Positions 8,010 through 14,368 of a stretch of 14,663 bases of DNA are shown piece by piece (position 1 is the stretch's first letter; each line of letters starts with the position of its first letter). The stretch is from Smithella sp. (GTDB lineage Bacteria; Desulfobacterota; Syntrophia; Syntrophales; Smithellaceae): NCBI GenBank assembly GCA_012797505.1, contig JAAZOZ010000101.1, positions 1 through 14,663 of the forward strand, in the 5' to 3' direction. The translations under genes were made by a program, and so were the position numbers. The notes below the pieces were generated by a model that was not told where the DNA came from, ran no database searches, and saw nothing but the letters and a program-made list of their open reading frames with translations.

Positions 8010-8426
8010 TTAAAACCCCAATAAATTCCGGATGTCCCGCGGGATGCTGAACAGCGTTTCCATCTCCGGCACTTTCACCGCCACCTGTTCCGTGCGCCCG
8101 CGCGCGCAGACGATTCCGTCGGAGGCCCTGCGGATTTCAAAATCCACCGCCAGCTTGATGTTGGCGTCCGCCAGCGTCGCCTTCACAATAATCTCATCGC
8201 GGTGTTTGAGCGGAAAAATGTGCTTCGTCGCCGTCCGGATGATCGGAAAAATGATTTTTTCCCGTTCGTAATACCGATAGAGATCGACGCCGTAATGTTC
8301 GAAGAGCCCCGCGCGGGCGATCTCAAAGTAGTTGAGGTAATTGCCGTGCCACACGATCTGCATGGGGTCCAGGTCAAAAAACGGCACGCGGATTCCGACC
8401 TCAAAGCTTTTCCTGCCCGCGCTCAT
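8010..8426 (-). CDS. 4HBT-fold acyl-CoA / acyl-ACP thioesterase
   Basis: A 138-aa hot-dog-fold protein of normal length for the 4-hydroxybenzoyl-CoA thioesterase family. The signature is FFDLDPMQIVWHGNYLNYFE at 16-35; D20 lines up with the catalytic Asp of the Pseudomonas enzyme (DPAGIVWYPNY). It is cytoplasmic, with no signal peptide. It should hydrolyse an acyl thioester, here plausibly an aryl or polyene acyl chain on CoA or ACP. The start ATG at 8426 overlaps the stop of the ammonia-lyase gene by four bases (ATGA) with a G-run just upstream; a longer frame to 8468 exists but lies inside the lyase gene. The stop abuts the start of the kinase fusion with no gap. Thioesterases of this type are standard members of aryl polyene clusters. 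Confidence 0.9.
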   Translation of the reverse strand: MSAGRKSFEVGIRVPFFDLDPMQIVWHGNYLNYFEIARAGLFEHYGVDLYRYYEREKIIFPIIRTATKHIFPLKHRDEIIVKATLADANIKLAVDFEIRRASDGIVCARGRTEQVAVKVPEMETLFSIPRDIRNLLGF

Positions 8427-9976
8427 ATTTTCCCCCGAAAGAAATCCGTATAGCGGATGGCCGCGCACATCCGTTCAATGTCCTCATCCAGGGGCCGGTC
8501 TTCGATCACCGGATCGCTGACCAGCCGGATATTGCGCAGGGCCTTTTCCAAAAGCGGACGCACACGGATATTTTGCCGGATGTCGCAGGCCTGCGCCGCG
8601 GCCAGCAGATGAATGGCCGCCACCCGCTCCGCCAGCGTGCAGACGCGCTCCGCGTCCCGCGCCGCAATCGTTCCCATGCTGACCTTGTCCTGGTTGTGCG
8701 ACTCCGTCGAACGCGAGAAAGACGCGGCGGGCATCGTGGCCTTGAGGGCCTCGGCGGCCAGCGCCGACGACGCGATCGACATGGCTTTGAAGCCGTGGCG
8801 CAGGCCCTGAGAAGCGCCGTTTTTCCGCACCAGGTCGCCCGGCAGACCGCGGTTGGTGTTGGGATTGACCAGCAGCGCAATTTGCCGGTCGCACGTGTCC
8901 GCGGCGGAGGCGAGCGCCGCCTTGAGGCCGTCCATGGCAAAGGCGATGTGCCCGCCGTAGAAATTGCCGCCCATCAGCACTTCGCCGGTTGCCGGATCGA
9001 AGATGGGGTTGTCGTTGGACGAATTGGCCTCGATTTCCACCCACGGGACAATCCAGGAAAGCGCGTCGGCCAGCACCCCCAGGATCTGCGGGGCACAGCG
9101 CAGCGAATACGGGTCCTGCAGGGTTTCCAGCGCGTCGTCTTCGAGCCGGCGCGCGGACACTTTCGAATCGAGCAGGCGGGCGATTTTCCGGGCGACGCCG
9201 GTCTGGCCGGGAAAAGGCTTGGCTTCGGAAATCACCGGATGATAATGATGGGCGTTGCCTTTCATCGCGTGCACCGACAGCGCGGTGGCGTAAACCGCGG
9301 CGTCCAGAATCCGATAGGCCCTCTCGATGCAGACCGCTGCGATCCCCGTCATGGTCGTCGTGCCGTTCACCATCGACAACGGCTCCTTGGGCCGGTAAAC
9401 ATAGGGCTTTAACCCGGCCTTCTTCAGCGCCTTCGCTGCCGGCATCACGAAGCCTTCGTAAAACACTTCCCGCTCACCGGCGAGCGCCGCCCCGATATAG
9501 GACATCGGCGTCAAATCGCCGGAGGCGCCGACCGACCCCTCGCACGGCACGACGGGCGTGATGCCTTCGTTCAAGAAGGCGGCCATCTGCTCCAGCAGGG
9601 CGACCGATACGCCGGAATAGCCGCGCGCCAGGCACAGAATGCGCGCCAGCATCGCGGCGCGCGTCTCTTCAATGCCGATGGACTCGCCCGTGCCGCAGCC
9701 GTGAAATTTCAAAATGTTGGGGTCGTTTTTCATCGCCGCCGCAAGGTCGATCCGGTTTCCGCAGGATTTTCCGTAGCCCGTGTTCACGCCGTAAACCGCG
9801 ACGCCTTTGCGCAGAGACGTCATCAACGCCTTCTCGGTCGCTTCCATCCGCTTCAGAAACGCGCGCGAACGGCCGATCCTGACGGGCAGGCCGTCGATGG
9901 CGACGGCGAGAATTTCCTCAAAACGGACCGGGCCGCCGTCAATGACGAGGGCGGCCTTTTTGCCGATTTTCTTCAT
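8423..9976 (-). CDS. MIO-type aromatic amino acid ammonia-lyase (HAL/PAL/TAL family)
   Basis: A 517-aa cytoplasmic enzyme of typical bacterial length. The MIO cofactor forms from A151-S152-G153 in GSVGASGDLTP. Other family marks are YGVNTGYG at 62-69 (catalytic Tyr62), MVNGTTTMTG at 202-211, DPYSLRCAPQ at 288-297, SSNDNPIFDP at 319-328 and NQDKVSMGT at 428-436. It removes ammonia from His, Phe or Tyr to give an unsaturated acid. The residue pair that separates HAL (Ser-His), PAL (Phe-Leu) and RsTAL (His-Leu) reads F91-H92 here, an unusual mix with the PAL-like Phe. The setting, with no other histidine-degradation gene but ketosynthases and a thioesterase, argues for a cinnamate/coumarate starter rather than urocanate. 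AAGGAGAT 9 nt before the ATG at 9976 sets the start; a TTG at 10012 in frame is rejected. The gene lies 32 bp after the radical SAM gene and overlaps the thioesterase gene by 4 bp. Confidence 0.92.
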   Translation of the reverse strand: MKKIGKKAALVIDGGPVRFEEILAVAIDGLPVRIGRSRAFLKRMEATEKALMTSLRKGVAVYGVNTGYGKSCGNRIDLAAAMKNDPNILKFHGCGTGESIGIEETRAAMLARILCLARGYSGVSVALLEQMAAFLNEGITPVVPCEGSVGASGDLTPMSYIGAALAGEREVFYEGFVMPAAKALKKAGLKPYVYRPKEPLSMVNGTTTMTGIAAVCIERAYRILDAAVYATALSVHAMKGNAHHYHPVISEAKPFPGQTGVARKIARLLDSKVSARRLEDDALETLQDPYSLRCAPQILGVLADALSWIVPWVEIEANSSNDNPIFDPATGEVLMGGNFYGGHIAFAMDGLKAALASAADTCDRQIALLVNPNTNRGLPGDLVRKNGASQGLRHGFKAMSIASSALAAEALKATMPAASFSRSTESHNQDKVSMGTIAARDAERVCTLAERVAAIHLLAAAQACDIRQNIRVRPLLEKALRNIRLVSDPVIEDRPLDEDIERMCAAIRYTDFFRGKI

Positions 9977-9985
9977 GGTCGTTTG

Positions 9986-9993
9986 ATCTCCTT
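9986..9993 (-). promoter_or_regulatory. Shine-Dalgarno deciding the ammonia-lyase start
   Basis: AAGGAGAT on the minus strand, nine bases before the ATG at 9976. It falls inside the short in-frame extension that begins at a TTG at 10012, so it argues for the 517-aa protein. Confidence 0.8.
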
Positions 9994-10008
9994 CATGAGC
10001 CCTGCCCT

Positions 10009-11238
10009 TCAAGTCCTTACCCGCGGCTTGTACGTGCCGTCCGCTTTTTCTTTTTCCATGACCTGTTTGAGCATCTTGAACATTTTATAATTGGCGGGCT
10101 CTTCCTCATAGAAGCGGTCCCAGCAGTAATGGTACATTTCCTGGAGCTTTTCCGGCGTCATCATTTTGGGCTGAAAAACGACCTTGCCGCAGGTGTAATC
10201 GTTCCAGTCATAGGAGAAAATCCGCCCCTCTTTGTGCAGGTCGTCGAACGTGCGCGTGTGGACAAAAGGCGTGAGAATCGTGAACTCCGCCATGTCCAGC
10301 TCGATTTCCAAAAGGAAGTCCATCCACCGTTTGATATAGTCTTCCGTGTGATAGTCCAGTCCCAGCAGAATGCTGCCCTCCACGGCGATGCCGAAGTCGT
10401 GGTAGCGCCTGATCCGGTTGCGGATGTAGTCGGACGAGTCGAAAATCGTCTGATAGACAAACCACGCGCCGGCCTGCGCCGCCAGATCCAGAACCTCGTC
10501 GTCTTCTTCAATCGGATGGCAGCACCACTTCTTTTTGAGCGGAATCATTTCCCGAAACAGACCGATTTCCCAGTCGCGGTCCTGCGCCAGCGAATTGTCC
10601 ACGATGAACAGGCGGTTGTTGTCGATCGACGCCATTTCCTCGACCACCCGCTCGAAGGGACGGGGACGGAAGCTCCGGCCGCCCAGAAATCGAACGGCGC
10701 AGGGATAGCAGTTGAAGCGGCAGCCGCGGGAGGCGTGCACCAGATCGACCATCTGGACGCCCCGGTAGTTGTACATGCCGCGATTCAGAATGCCGCGCCG
10801 GGCCGTTCCCACGCTTTCGATCGGCGGAAAGTTCTGCATGTAGTTGTAAACTTTCCGCAGCCTGCCCGCTTTGAAATCGGCGAAAACCTCCTCCATGCGT
10901 CCTTCGGCTTCGCCTAAAAAAACCGCGTCGGCATGCTTTTGGCATTCTTCGGCATGCAGCATCACGGCGATGCCGCCGCAGATGACGGGAATCCCCCGGG
11001 CGCGGAACGCATCCGCAATCTCCCAGCCGCGCTTCACCTGGGCGGTGAGCATCATGGAGACGCCCACAAAATCGGCCCCGGCGCCCAGGTCCACCGGCTC
11101 GACATTTTCATCGATAAACGCCACATCGACATCGGGAGGCAGAGCCGCGGCCATCACCACCGGCCCGTGCGGCGGGAGGATGAACGACGTCTGACGGTCC
11201 AGCTTTTCCCATTTCGGATAAATCAGCAGAAATCTCAT
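10009..11238 (-). CDS. Radical SAM protein with B12-binding-like N-terminal domain
   Basis: A 409-aa protein. Residues about 1-125 look like a cobalamin-binding-type Rossmann domain (MRFLLIYPKW, FIDENVEPVD, ADFVGVSMML, PVICGGIAVMLHAEE, ADAVFLGEAEG), but the His of the DxHxxG motif is not seen. The radical SAM core follows, with the 4Fe-4S ligands C173, C177 and C180 in RGCRFNCYPC (CX3CX2C), then NNRLFIVDN and VEGSILLGLDYHTED as expected for later barrel strands. The reaction is unknown: members of this B12-type class methylate unactivated carbons, cyclise or rearrange, and some do not bind B12. The ATG at 11238 has AAAGGGGAC 3 nt upstream (its AGGGG core 5 nt from the ATG) and begins 10 bp after the stop of the second ketosynthase-like gene; an in-frame extension to 11295 lies inside that gene. 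Its place between the ketosynthase pair and the lyase implies a role in making or tailoring the same product. Confidence 0.85.
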   Translation of the reverse strand: MRFLLIYPKWEKLDRQTSFILPPHGPVVMAAALPPDVDVAFIDENVEPVDLGAGADFVGVSMMLTAQVKRGWEIADAFRARGIPVICGGIAVMLHAEECQKHADAVFLGEAEGRMEEVFADFKAGRLRKVYNYMQNFPPIESVGTARRGILNRGMYNYRGVQMVDLVHASRGCRFNCYPCAVRFLGGRSFRPRPFERVVEEMASIDNNRLFIVDNSLAQDRDWEIGLFREMIPLKKKWCCHPIEEDDEVLDLAAQAGAWFVYQTIFDSSDYIRNRIRRYHDFGIAVEGSILLGLDYHTEDYIKRWMDFLLEIELDMAEFTILTPFVHTRTFDDLHKEGRIFSYDWNDYTCGKVVFQPKMMTPEKLQEMYHYCWDRFYEEEPANYKMFKMLKQVMEKEKADGTYKPRVRT

Positions 11239-11241
11239 GCA

Positions 11242-11250
11242 GTCCCCTTT
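11242..11250 (-). promoter_or_regulatory. Shine-Dalgarno deciding the radical SAM start
   Basis: The minus strand reads AAAGGGGAC just before the ATG at 11238, overlapping the TAA stop of the preceding gene. This supports the 409-aa form and translational coupling to the upstream gene. Confidence 0.7.
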
Positions 11251-12499
11251 ATTTTTCACAGCGGCTGAACACCAGGCAGGCATACGTTCCGCCAAAGGAT
11301 ATGCCGGATAAAACCGTATGCCGCAGGTGCGTTTCCACTTTTTTGCCCGTCACAAAATTCAACGGCGCGGCCGGCTGTTCCAGACCGACCGTCGGAGGCA
11401 GCCACCCTTTTTCCACAGATAGCGCCAGAGCGCAAGCCCGAATCCCGCCTCCGGAAAAACTCTCTCCCACCGCGCCTTTGATGGATGTCACCCAAGGCCG
11501 GTCGGCGCAGGATGCAAATAATTCTTCGTACGCGGCCGCTTCCACGGCATCCAGCGCTCTGCTCCCGTTGGCGGCCGCCATCACGGCCGAGGCATCGGAA
11601 AGGTCAATCCGCGCCTGCCCAAGCGCCCGCAGAAACGTCCGACGGAATCCTTCGGGGTCCTTCGGCCAGGCCGTGGGCGGCGCGGGCGAAGACCCCAGAC
11701 CGGCGCCGGAAATTTCACAGTAGATGTTCGCCCCCCGTTTTCGGGCGCCAGACAGAGACTCCAGACAGAGGAGGCCGCATCCTTCTCCGGCCACGTACCC
11801 GTTTCGCCGCCTGTCAAAGGGACGGGCGCCCTCCGCTCCCCCGTCGTCCGGTGAAAGCCCGTGAAATTTCGACAGAGCTTCATAGTAAAATTTCGACAGA
11901 ATATCCGCGCCGCCCGCGAGCAGAACATCCGCCGTCCCGCGCCGGATTTCGGAGACGGCATACGCCACGGCCGTCTCCGCGGACACCGCGAAATGCGTGA
12001 CCGTGACATTGACGCCGCGAAATCCCAGCTCGATGGACGCGTGTCCGGCCGGCGCGTTCATCACCGTGTTGGGCACCAGAATCGGATTGACGGCCCCCGG
12101 TCCCTGGGCAAACAGCGTGTCTTCGAACTGCGCCGTGACGTCGGTCGCGCCGAACGCGCTCCCAAAGAGGATGCCCACGCGATCGCGGTTTTCAGCCGTG
12201 ACGGAGACGCCTGCATCGGAAAGCGCGAGGCGGGCCGATGCGGTTGTTAGCATCGACAGCCGGTCCATCCGCCGCAGATTTTTTACCGAGATCAATCCCC
12301 GGGGCTCAAAGCCGCGCACTTCCGCGCCAAGGCGCGATGCCGCCCTGCCGGTGTCGAACGCCTGCACGACATCGATGGCGCCCTCGCCCCCAAAAAGCCT
12401 CCGGGAAAATTCCTTCCGGCCCGTACCCAGCGGCGTTGCCATCCCCACGCCGGTGACCACCACCCGCTGATTGTCCGGAAGAGCATGATGTTTATTCAT
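11249..12499 (-). CDS. Ketosynthase-like chain-length factor (active site lost)
   Basis: A 416-aa protein with the thiolase/beta-ketoacyl-ACP synthase fold throughout (RVVVTGVGMATPLG near the N-terminus, GARPFDRRRNGYVAGEG at 224-240, LSGISFGGTYACLVF near the C-terminus). The catalytic positions are changed: the nucleophile Cys is A171 (THFAVSA), the first His is N310 (AAANGS) and the second is E346 (KGAVGE); only the Lys remains (K341). It therefore cannot do the condensation and most likely pairs with the intact ketosynthase made from the gene just upstream, as chain-length factors do in type II PKS and as I recall for ApeC with ApeO in the E. coli aryl polyene system. The start ATG at 12499 overlaps the upstream stop by eight bases (ATGAATAA); the in-frame TTG at 12520 would lie further inside that gene. 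At 416 aa it is exactly as long as its partner. Confidence 0.88.
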   Translation of the reverse strand: MNKHHALPDNQRVVVTGVGMATPLGTGRKEFSRRLFGGEGAIDVVQAFDTGRAASRLGAEVRGFEPRGLISVKNLRRMDRLSMLTTASARLALSDAGVSVTAENRDRVGILFGSAFGATDVTAQFEDTLFAQGPGAVNPILVPNTVMNAPAGHASIELGFRGVNVTVTHFAVSAETAVAYAVSEIRRGTADVLLAGGADILSKFYYEALSKFHGLSPDDGGAEGARPFDRRRNGYVAGEGCGLLCLESLSGARKRGANIYCEISGAGLGSSPAPPTAWPKDPEGFRRTFLRALGQARIDLSDASAVMAAANGSRALDAVEAAAYEELFASCADRPWVTSIKGAVGESFSGGGIRACALALSVEKGWLPPTVGLEQPAAPLNFVTGKKVETHLRHTVLSGISFGGTYACLVFSRCEK

Positions 12500-13742
12500 G
12501 AACGGCGCCCTGCCCTTCATACCGGCCGAAAATGACCGTCGTATTGTTTCCGCCGAAAGCGAAGGAATTGGAAAGAACGGCGCGAAGATCCGTGCTGCGC
12601 GCGCCTTGGGTCACGTAGTCCAGATCGCATTCCGGGTCGCGCTCGCGCCAGTGGATCGTCGGCGGAACAAACTTTTTGGCCAGGGCCAGCAGGCTGACAA
12701 TCCCTTCCAGAGCGCCGGACGCGCCCAAGGTGTGGGCATGCATGGATTTCGTCGAACTCACCGGGATGGAATAGGCGCGGGAACCGAACACTTCTTTAAT
12801 GGCACGCGTTTCCGTCGAATCATTGACCGGCGTGGCCGTGCCGTGGGCGTTGATGTAATCGATATCCTCCACCGTCAGGCCGCTGTCCGCCAGAGCGGCG
12901 CGCATGGAGCGCGCGGCGCCCGATGCTTTTTCATCGGGCGCCGTCATATGAAAAGAATCACAGGTGACGCCATATCCCATCAGCTCTCCGTAAATTTTCG
13001 CTCCGCGGTTTCGCGCCGTCTCGAGAGATTCCAGAACCAGAATGGCCGACGCCTCGCCCAGGGAAAGCCCCGACCGGTTCCTGTCGAAAGGACGGCAGAC
13101 ATCCTCATCAACGGACTTGAGGGCGTTGAAAGCGGCGTAGGTGAGCCGGCACATTGGCTCTACGCCGCCGGCAATCATGAGATCGGCATGACCGCCCACG
13201 ATCAGGTCTCTGGCGTAGCCCAGCGCGGTGGCGCCCGCCGAACAGGCCGTCATGAACGTGGCTTTCGGGCCCAGAAGGCAGAAACTGGAAGCGATGCGGT
13301 CCGCGGACGAGGCGCAAAACAACGAAGACAGCCGGGAATACTTTGAACGCTCTTTCCCTTTTATCAGCATCTCCGCGTAAAAGCTTTCTGCTTCCAGAAG
13401 ACCGCCGGCCCCGCCGCCAATGGCCACTCCTGTATTTTCCTTGAGGTTTTCAGGAAAAGGGTAAAGCCCGGCATCCGTCAGGGCCTCTATCGCCGCCGCC
13501 ATGGACAGAGCATCGGCGCGGGACATTCTTTTGAGGGAAAACTCCTCGGGAATCGACCGCCGGGGATCAAAATCTTTCACCTGCCCCCCTTTATGTGTGC
13601 GGAATTCCCCGGTATCGAACAGATCGATCTCCGCAATGCCGCAGACGCCTTCCTCAAGCGACCGGGCAAACTCGGGGATGCTGCCGCCAATGGCGTTTTT
13701 CGTCCCCATGCCTGTGATCACAATGCGCTTTTTTTCGTTCAC
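12492..13742 (-). CDS. Beta-ketoacyl-ACP synthase (FabF/KAS II-type), catalytically complete
   Basis: A 416-aa condensing enzyme of FabF length. Active-site residues are all present: C167 (MTACSAG), H300 (NAHGTATP), K332 and H337 (SSTKSMHAHTLGASGA), with RPFDRNRSGLSLGE at 217-230 and NSFAFGGNN at 392-400. It should extend an ACP-bound acyl or aroyl chain with malonyl-ACP in the cytoplasm. The start is taken as GTG at 13742 because GGAGG lies 6 nt upstream and the protein then starts directly with the family beta-strand (KKRIVITGMG); the ATG at 13805 would add 21 residues with no family match. It heads the compact block and overlaps the inactive partner gene by 8 bp, a layout typical of KS/chain-length-factor pairs. 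No ACP gene adjoins it here. It could be a second housekeeping FabF, but the partner and the lyase argue against that. Confidence 0.92.
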   Translation of the reverse strand: MNEKKRIVITGMGTKNAIGGSIPEFARSLEEGVCGIAEIDLFDTGEFRTHKGGQVKDFDPRRSIPEEFSLKRMSRADALSMAAAIEALTDAGLYPFPENLKENTGVAIGGGAGGLLEAESFYAEMLIKGKERSKYSRLSSLFCASSADRIASSFCLLGPKATFMTACSAGATALGYARDLIVGGHADLMIAGGVEPMCRLTYAAFNALKSVDEDVCRPFDRNRSGLSLGEASAILVLESLETARNRGAKIYGELMGYGVTCDSFHMTAPDEKASGAARSMRAALADSGLTVEDIDYINAHGTATPVNDSTETRAIKEVFGSRAYSIPVSSTKSMHAHTLGASGALEGIVSLLALAKKFVPPTIHWRERDPECDLDYVTQGARSTDLRAVLSNSFAFGGNNTTVIFGRYEGQGAVHE

Positions 13743-13748
13743 CCAAAT

Positions 13749-13753
13749 CCTCC
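13749..13753 (-). promoter_or_regulatory. Shine-Dalgarno deciding the GTG start of the ketosynthase
   Basis: GGAGG on the minus strand, six bases upstream of the GTG at 13742 (TTGGAGGATTTGG-GTG). It makes a non-ATG start more likely than the upstream ATG at 13805. Confidence 0.7.
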
Positions 13754-13789
13754 AACCCCTCTTGAGAAGGCGTTCGTTTCCCGGTAAAA

Positions 13790-13818
13790 TTATTATTCGG
13801 TTCATTGAGAAAAGCCAA
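13790..13818 (-). promoter_or_regulatory. Weak candidate promoter ahead of the ketosynthase block
   Basis: On the minus strand TTGGCT (13818-13813) is followed after 17 bases by TAATAA (13795-13790) in an AT-rich patch that stands out from its GC-rich surroundings, about 50 bp before the GTG start. The spacing suits a sigma-70 promoter but the -10 match is poor. It is proposed because the block starts here after more than 600 bp without a gene. Confidence 0.25.
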
Positions 13819-13928
13819 GACTATTTTTCAGAGGGCTGCCGCGCCCGCCGCCTGCCGTGAAGACATGGGCAGGCATCAAGGCCTTGACGCGAATAGGCAC
13901 AATAGCGTCGCATCTTCAAATTCAATGA

Positions 13929-14099
13929 TGATGAACTCGTAAAAAGTCATTTTCGGACCTTTTTCGTCATACCGACGAAGGCCGGTATCCAGTCATTACA
14001 ATAAGTTCTGGGCTCCGGCGCTTGTGCCCTCGCGCCACCTTCAGGTGGTTAGGGTATTCGCCGGAGTGACGGTTTGAATTACTTTTTACGAGGGCGTCA
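13929..14099. mobile_element. MITE-like non-coding element with ~23-bp terminal inverted repeats
   Basis: The ends 13929-13951 and 14077-14099 are imperfect inverted repeats around a perfect 12-bp core CTCGTAAAAAGT (13936-13947; mirrored as ACTTTTTACGAG at 14081-14092), with about four mismatches over the 23 bp. A nested inverted pair lies inside: CGTCATACCGACGAA (13965-13979) and TTCGCCGGAGTGACG (14057-14071), three mismatches. A small hairpin CCACCT-TC-AGGTGG lies near 14035-14048. There is no open frame for a transposase, so movement would need one in trans. The end sequence resembles elements I recall from Desulfobacterota genomes. Confidence 0.65.
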
Positions 14100-14242
14100 A
14101 TAATGCCTTTTTGGAAACTTCGGGGCGCTTGAATGAAGAATTCTTATGTTCTCATCGATCTCCGTCTCATTTTCGCTCCATTGAAAGATCACTTTCCGCA
14201 ATTCGGAAGACGAAGGGCCTTTTGAATAATCTCCCATGGTCC

Positions 14243-14272
14243 GTCCGCGCCGGTCGATATGCCGGCGCGGAC
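14243..14272. repeat. 11-bp GC-rich inverted repeat, 8-nt loop
   Basis: GTCCGCGCCGG (14243-14253) and CCGGCGCGGAC (14262-14272) are exact reverse complements. It lies downstream of the minus-strand ligase stop. It could act in transcription termination, but no T-run follows on the minus strand. Confidence 0.7.
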
Positions 14273-14303
14273 TTCAGCAAACAGAGTCGGAATGTCGTCA
14301 TGC

Positions 14304-14328
14304 GGGGGCCGGCCGATGGTCGGCCCCC
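14304..14328. repeat. GC-rich inverted repeat GGGGGCCG / CGGCCCCC
   Basis: GGGGGCCG (14304-14311) pairs with CGGCCCCC (14321-14328); an alternative inner hairpin GGCCGA-TGG-TCGGCC overlaps it. It is the first strong hairpin after the ligase stop at 14369 and may mark a transcript end or be a dispersed palindrome. Confidence 0.6.
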
Positions 14329-14368
14329 CGGAGGTTGAGAAAACCGGAAGATGCGCGGAAGGCTGTAA

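Larger units (their letters stand above)
13743..14368. other. Long intergenic region upstream of the ketosynthase block
   Basis: This stretch holds no credible gene on either strand; short open frames here lack ribosome sites and recognisable sequence. It contains the candidate promoter near 13790-13818, a MITE-like element (13929-14099) and two GC-rich inverted repeats (14243-14272 and 14304-14328). Between 14100 and 14240 I see nothing of note. It separates the upstream ligase gene from the compact block and suggests that the block has its own promoter. Confidence 0.65.

Noticed and set aside
8573..9412. A 279-codon plus-strand frame opposite the ammonia-lyase
   Set aside because: Arg/His/Gly-rich shadow; the minus-strand lyase carries all family motifs.
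8423..9976. Reading the lyase as a histidine-degradation HutH
   Set aside because: The Ser-His pair typical of HutH is Phe-His here, and no hutU, hutI or hutG neighbour is present; the neighbours are polyketide/lipid genes.
9977..10012. TTG-started N-terminal extension of the ammonia-lyase
   Set aside because: It begins at the preceding gene's stop, and the strong AAGGAGAT site lies inside it, pointing to the ATG at 9976.
12498..13346. A 282-codon plus-strand frame opposite the ketosynthase
   Set aside because: No motif or ribosome site; the opposite strand has a complete Cys-His-Lys-His active site.
13743..13805. ATG-started N-terminal extension of the ketosynthase
   Set aside because: The extra 21 residues do not match the family, while GGAGG sits correctly before the GTG at 13742 and gives the usual N-terminus.
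14111..14338. A 75-codon plus-strand frame in the upstream intergenic region
   Set aside because: It runs through two GC-rich inverted repeats, has no clear ribosome site and no recognisable sequence.
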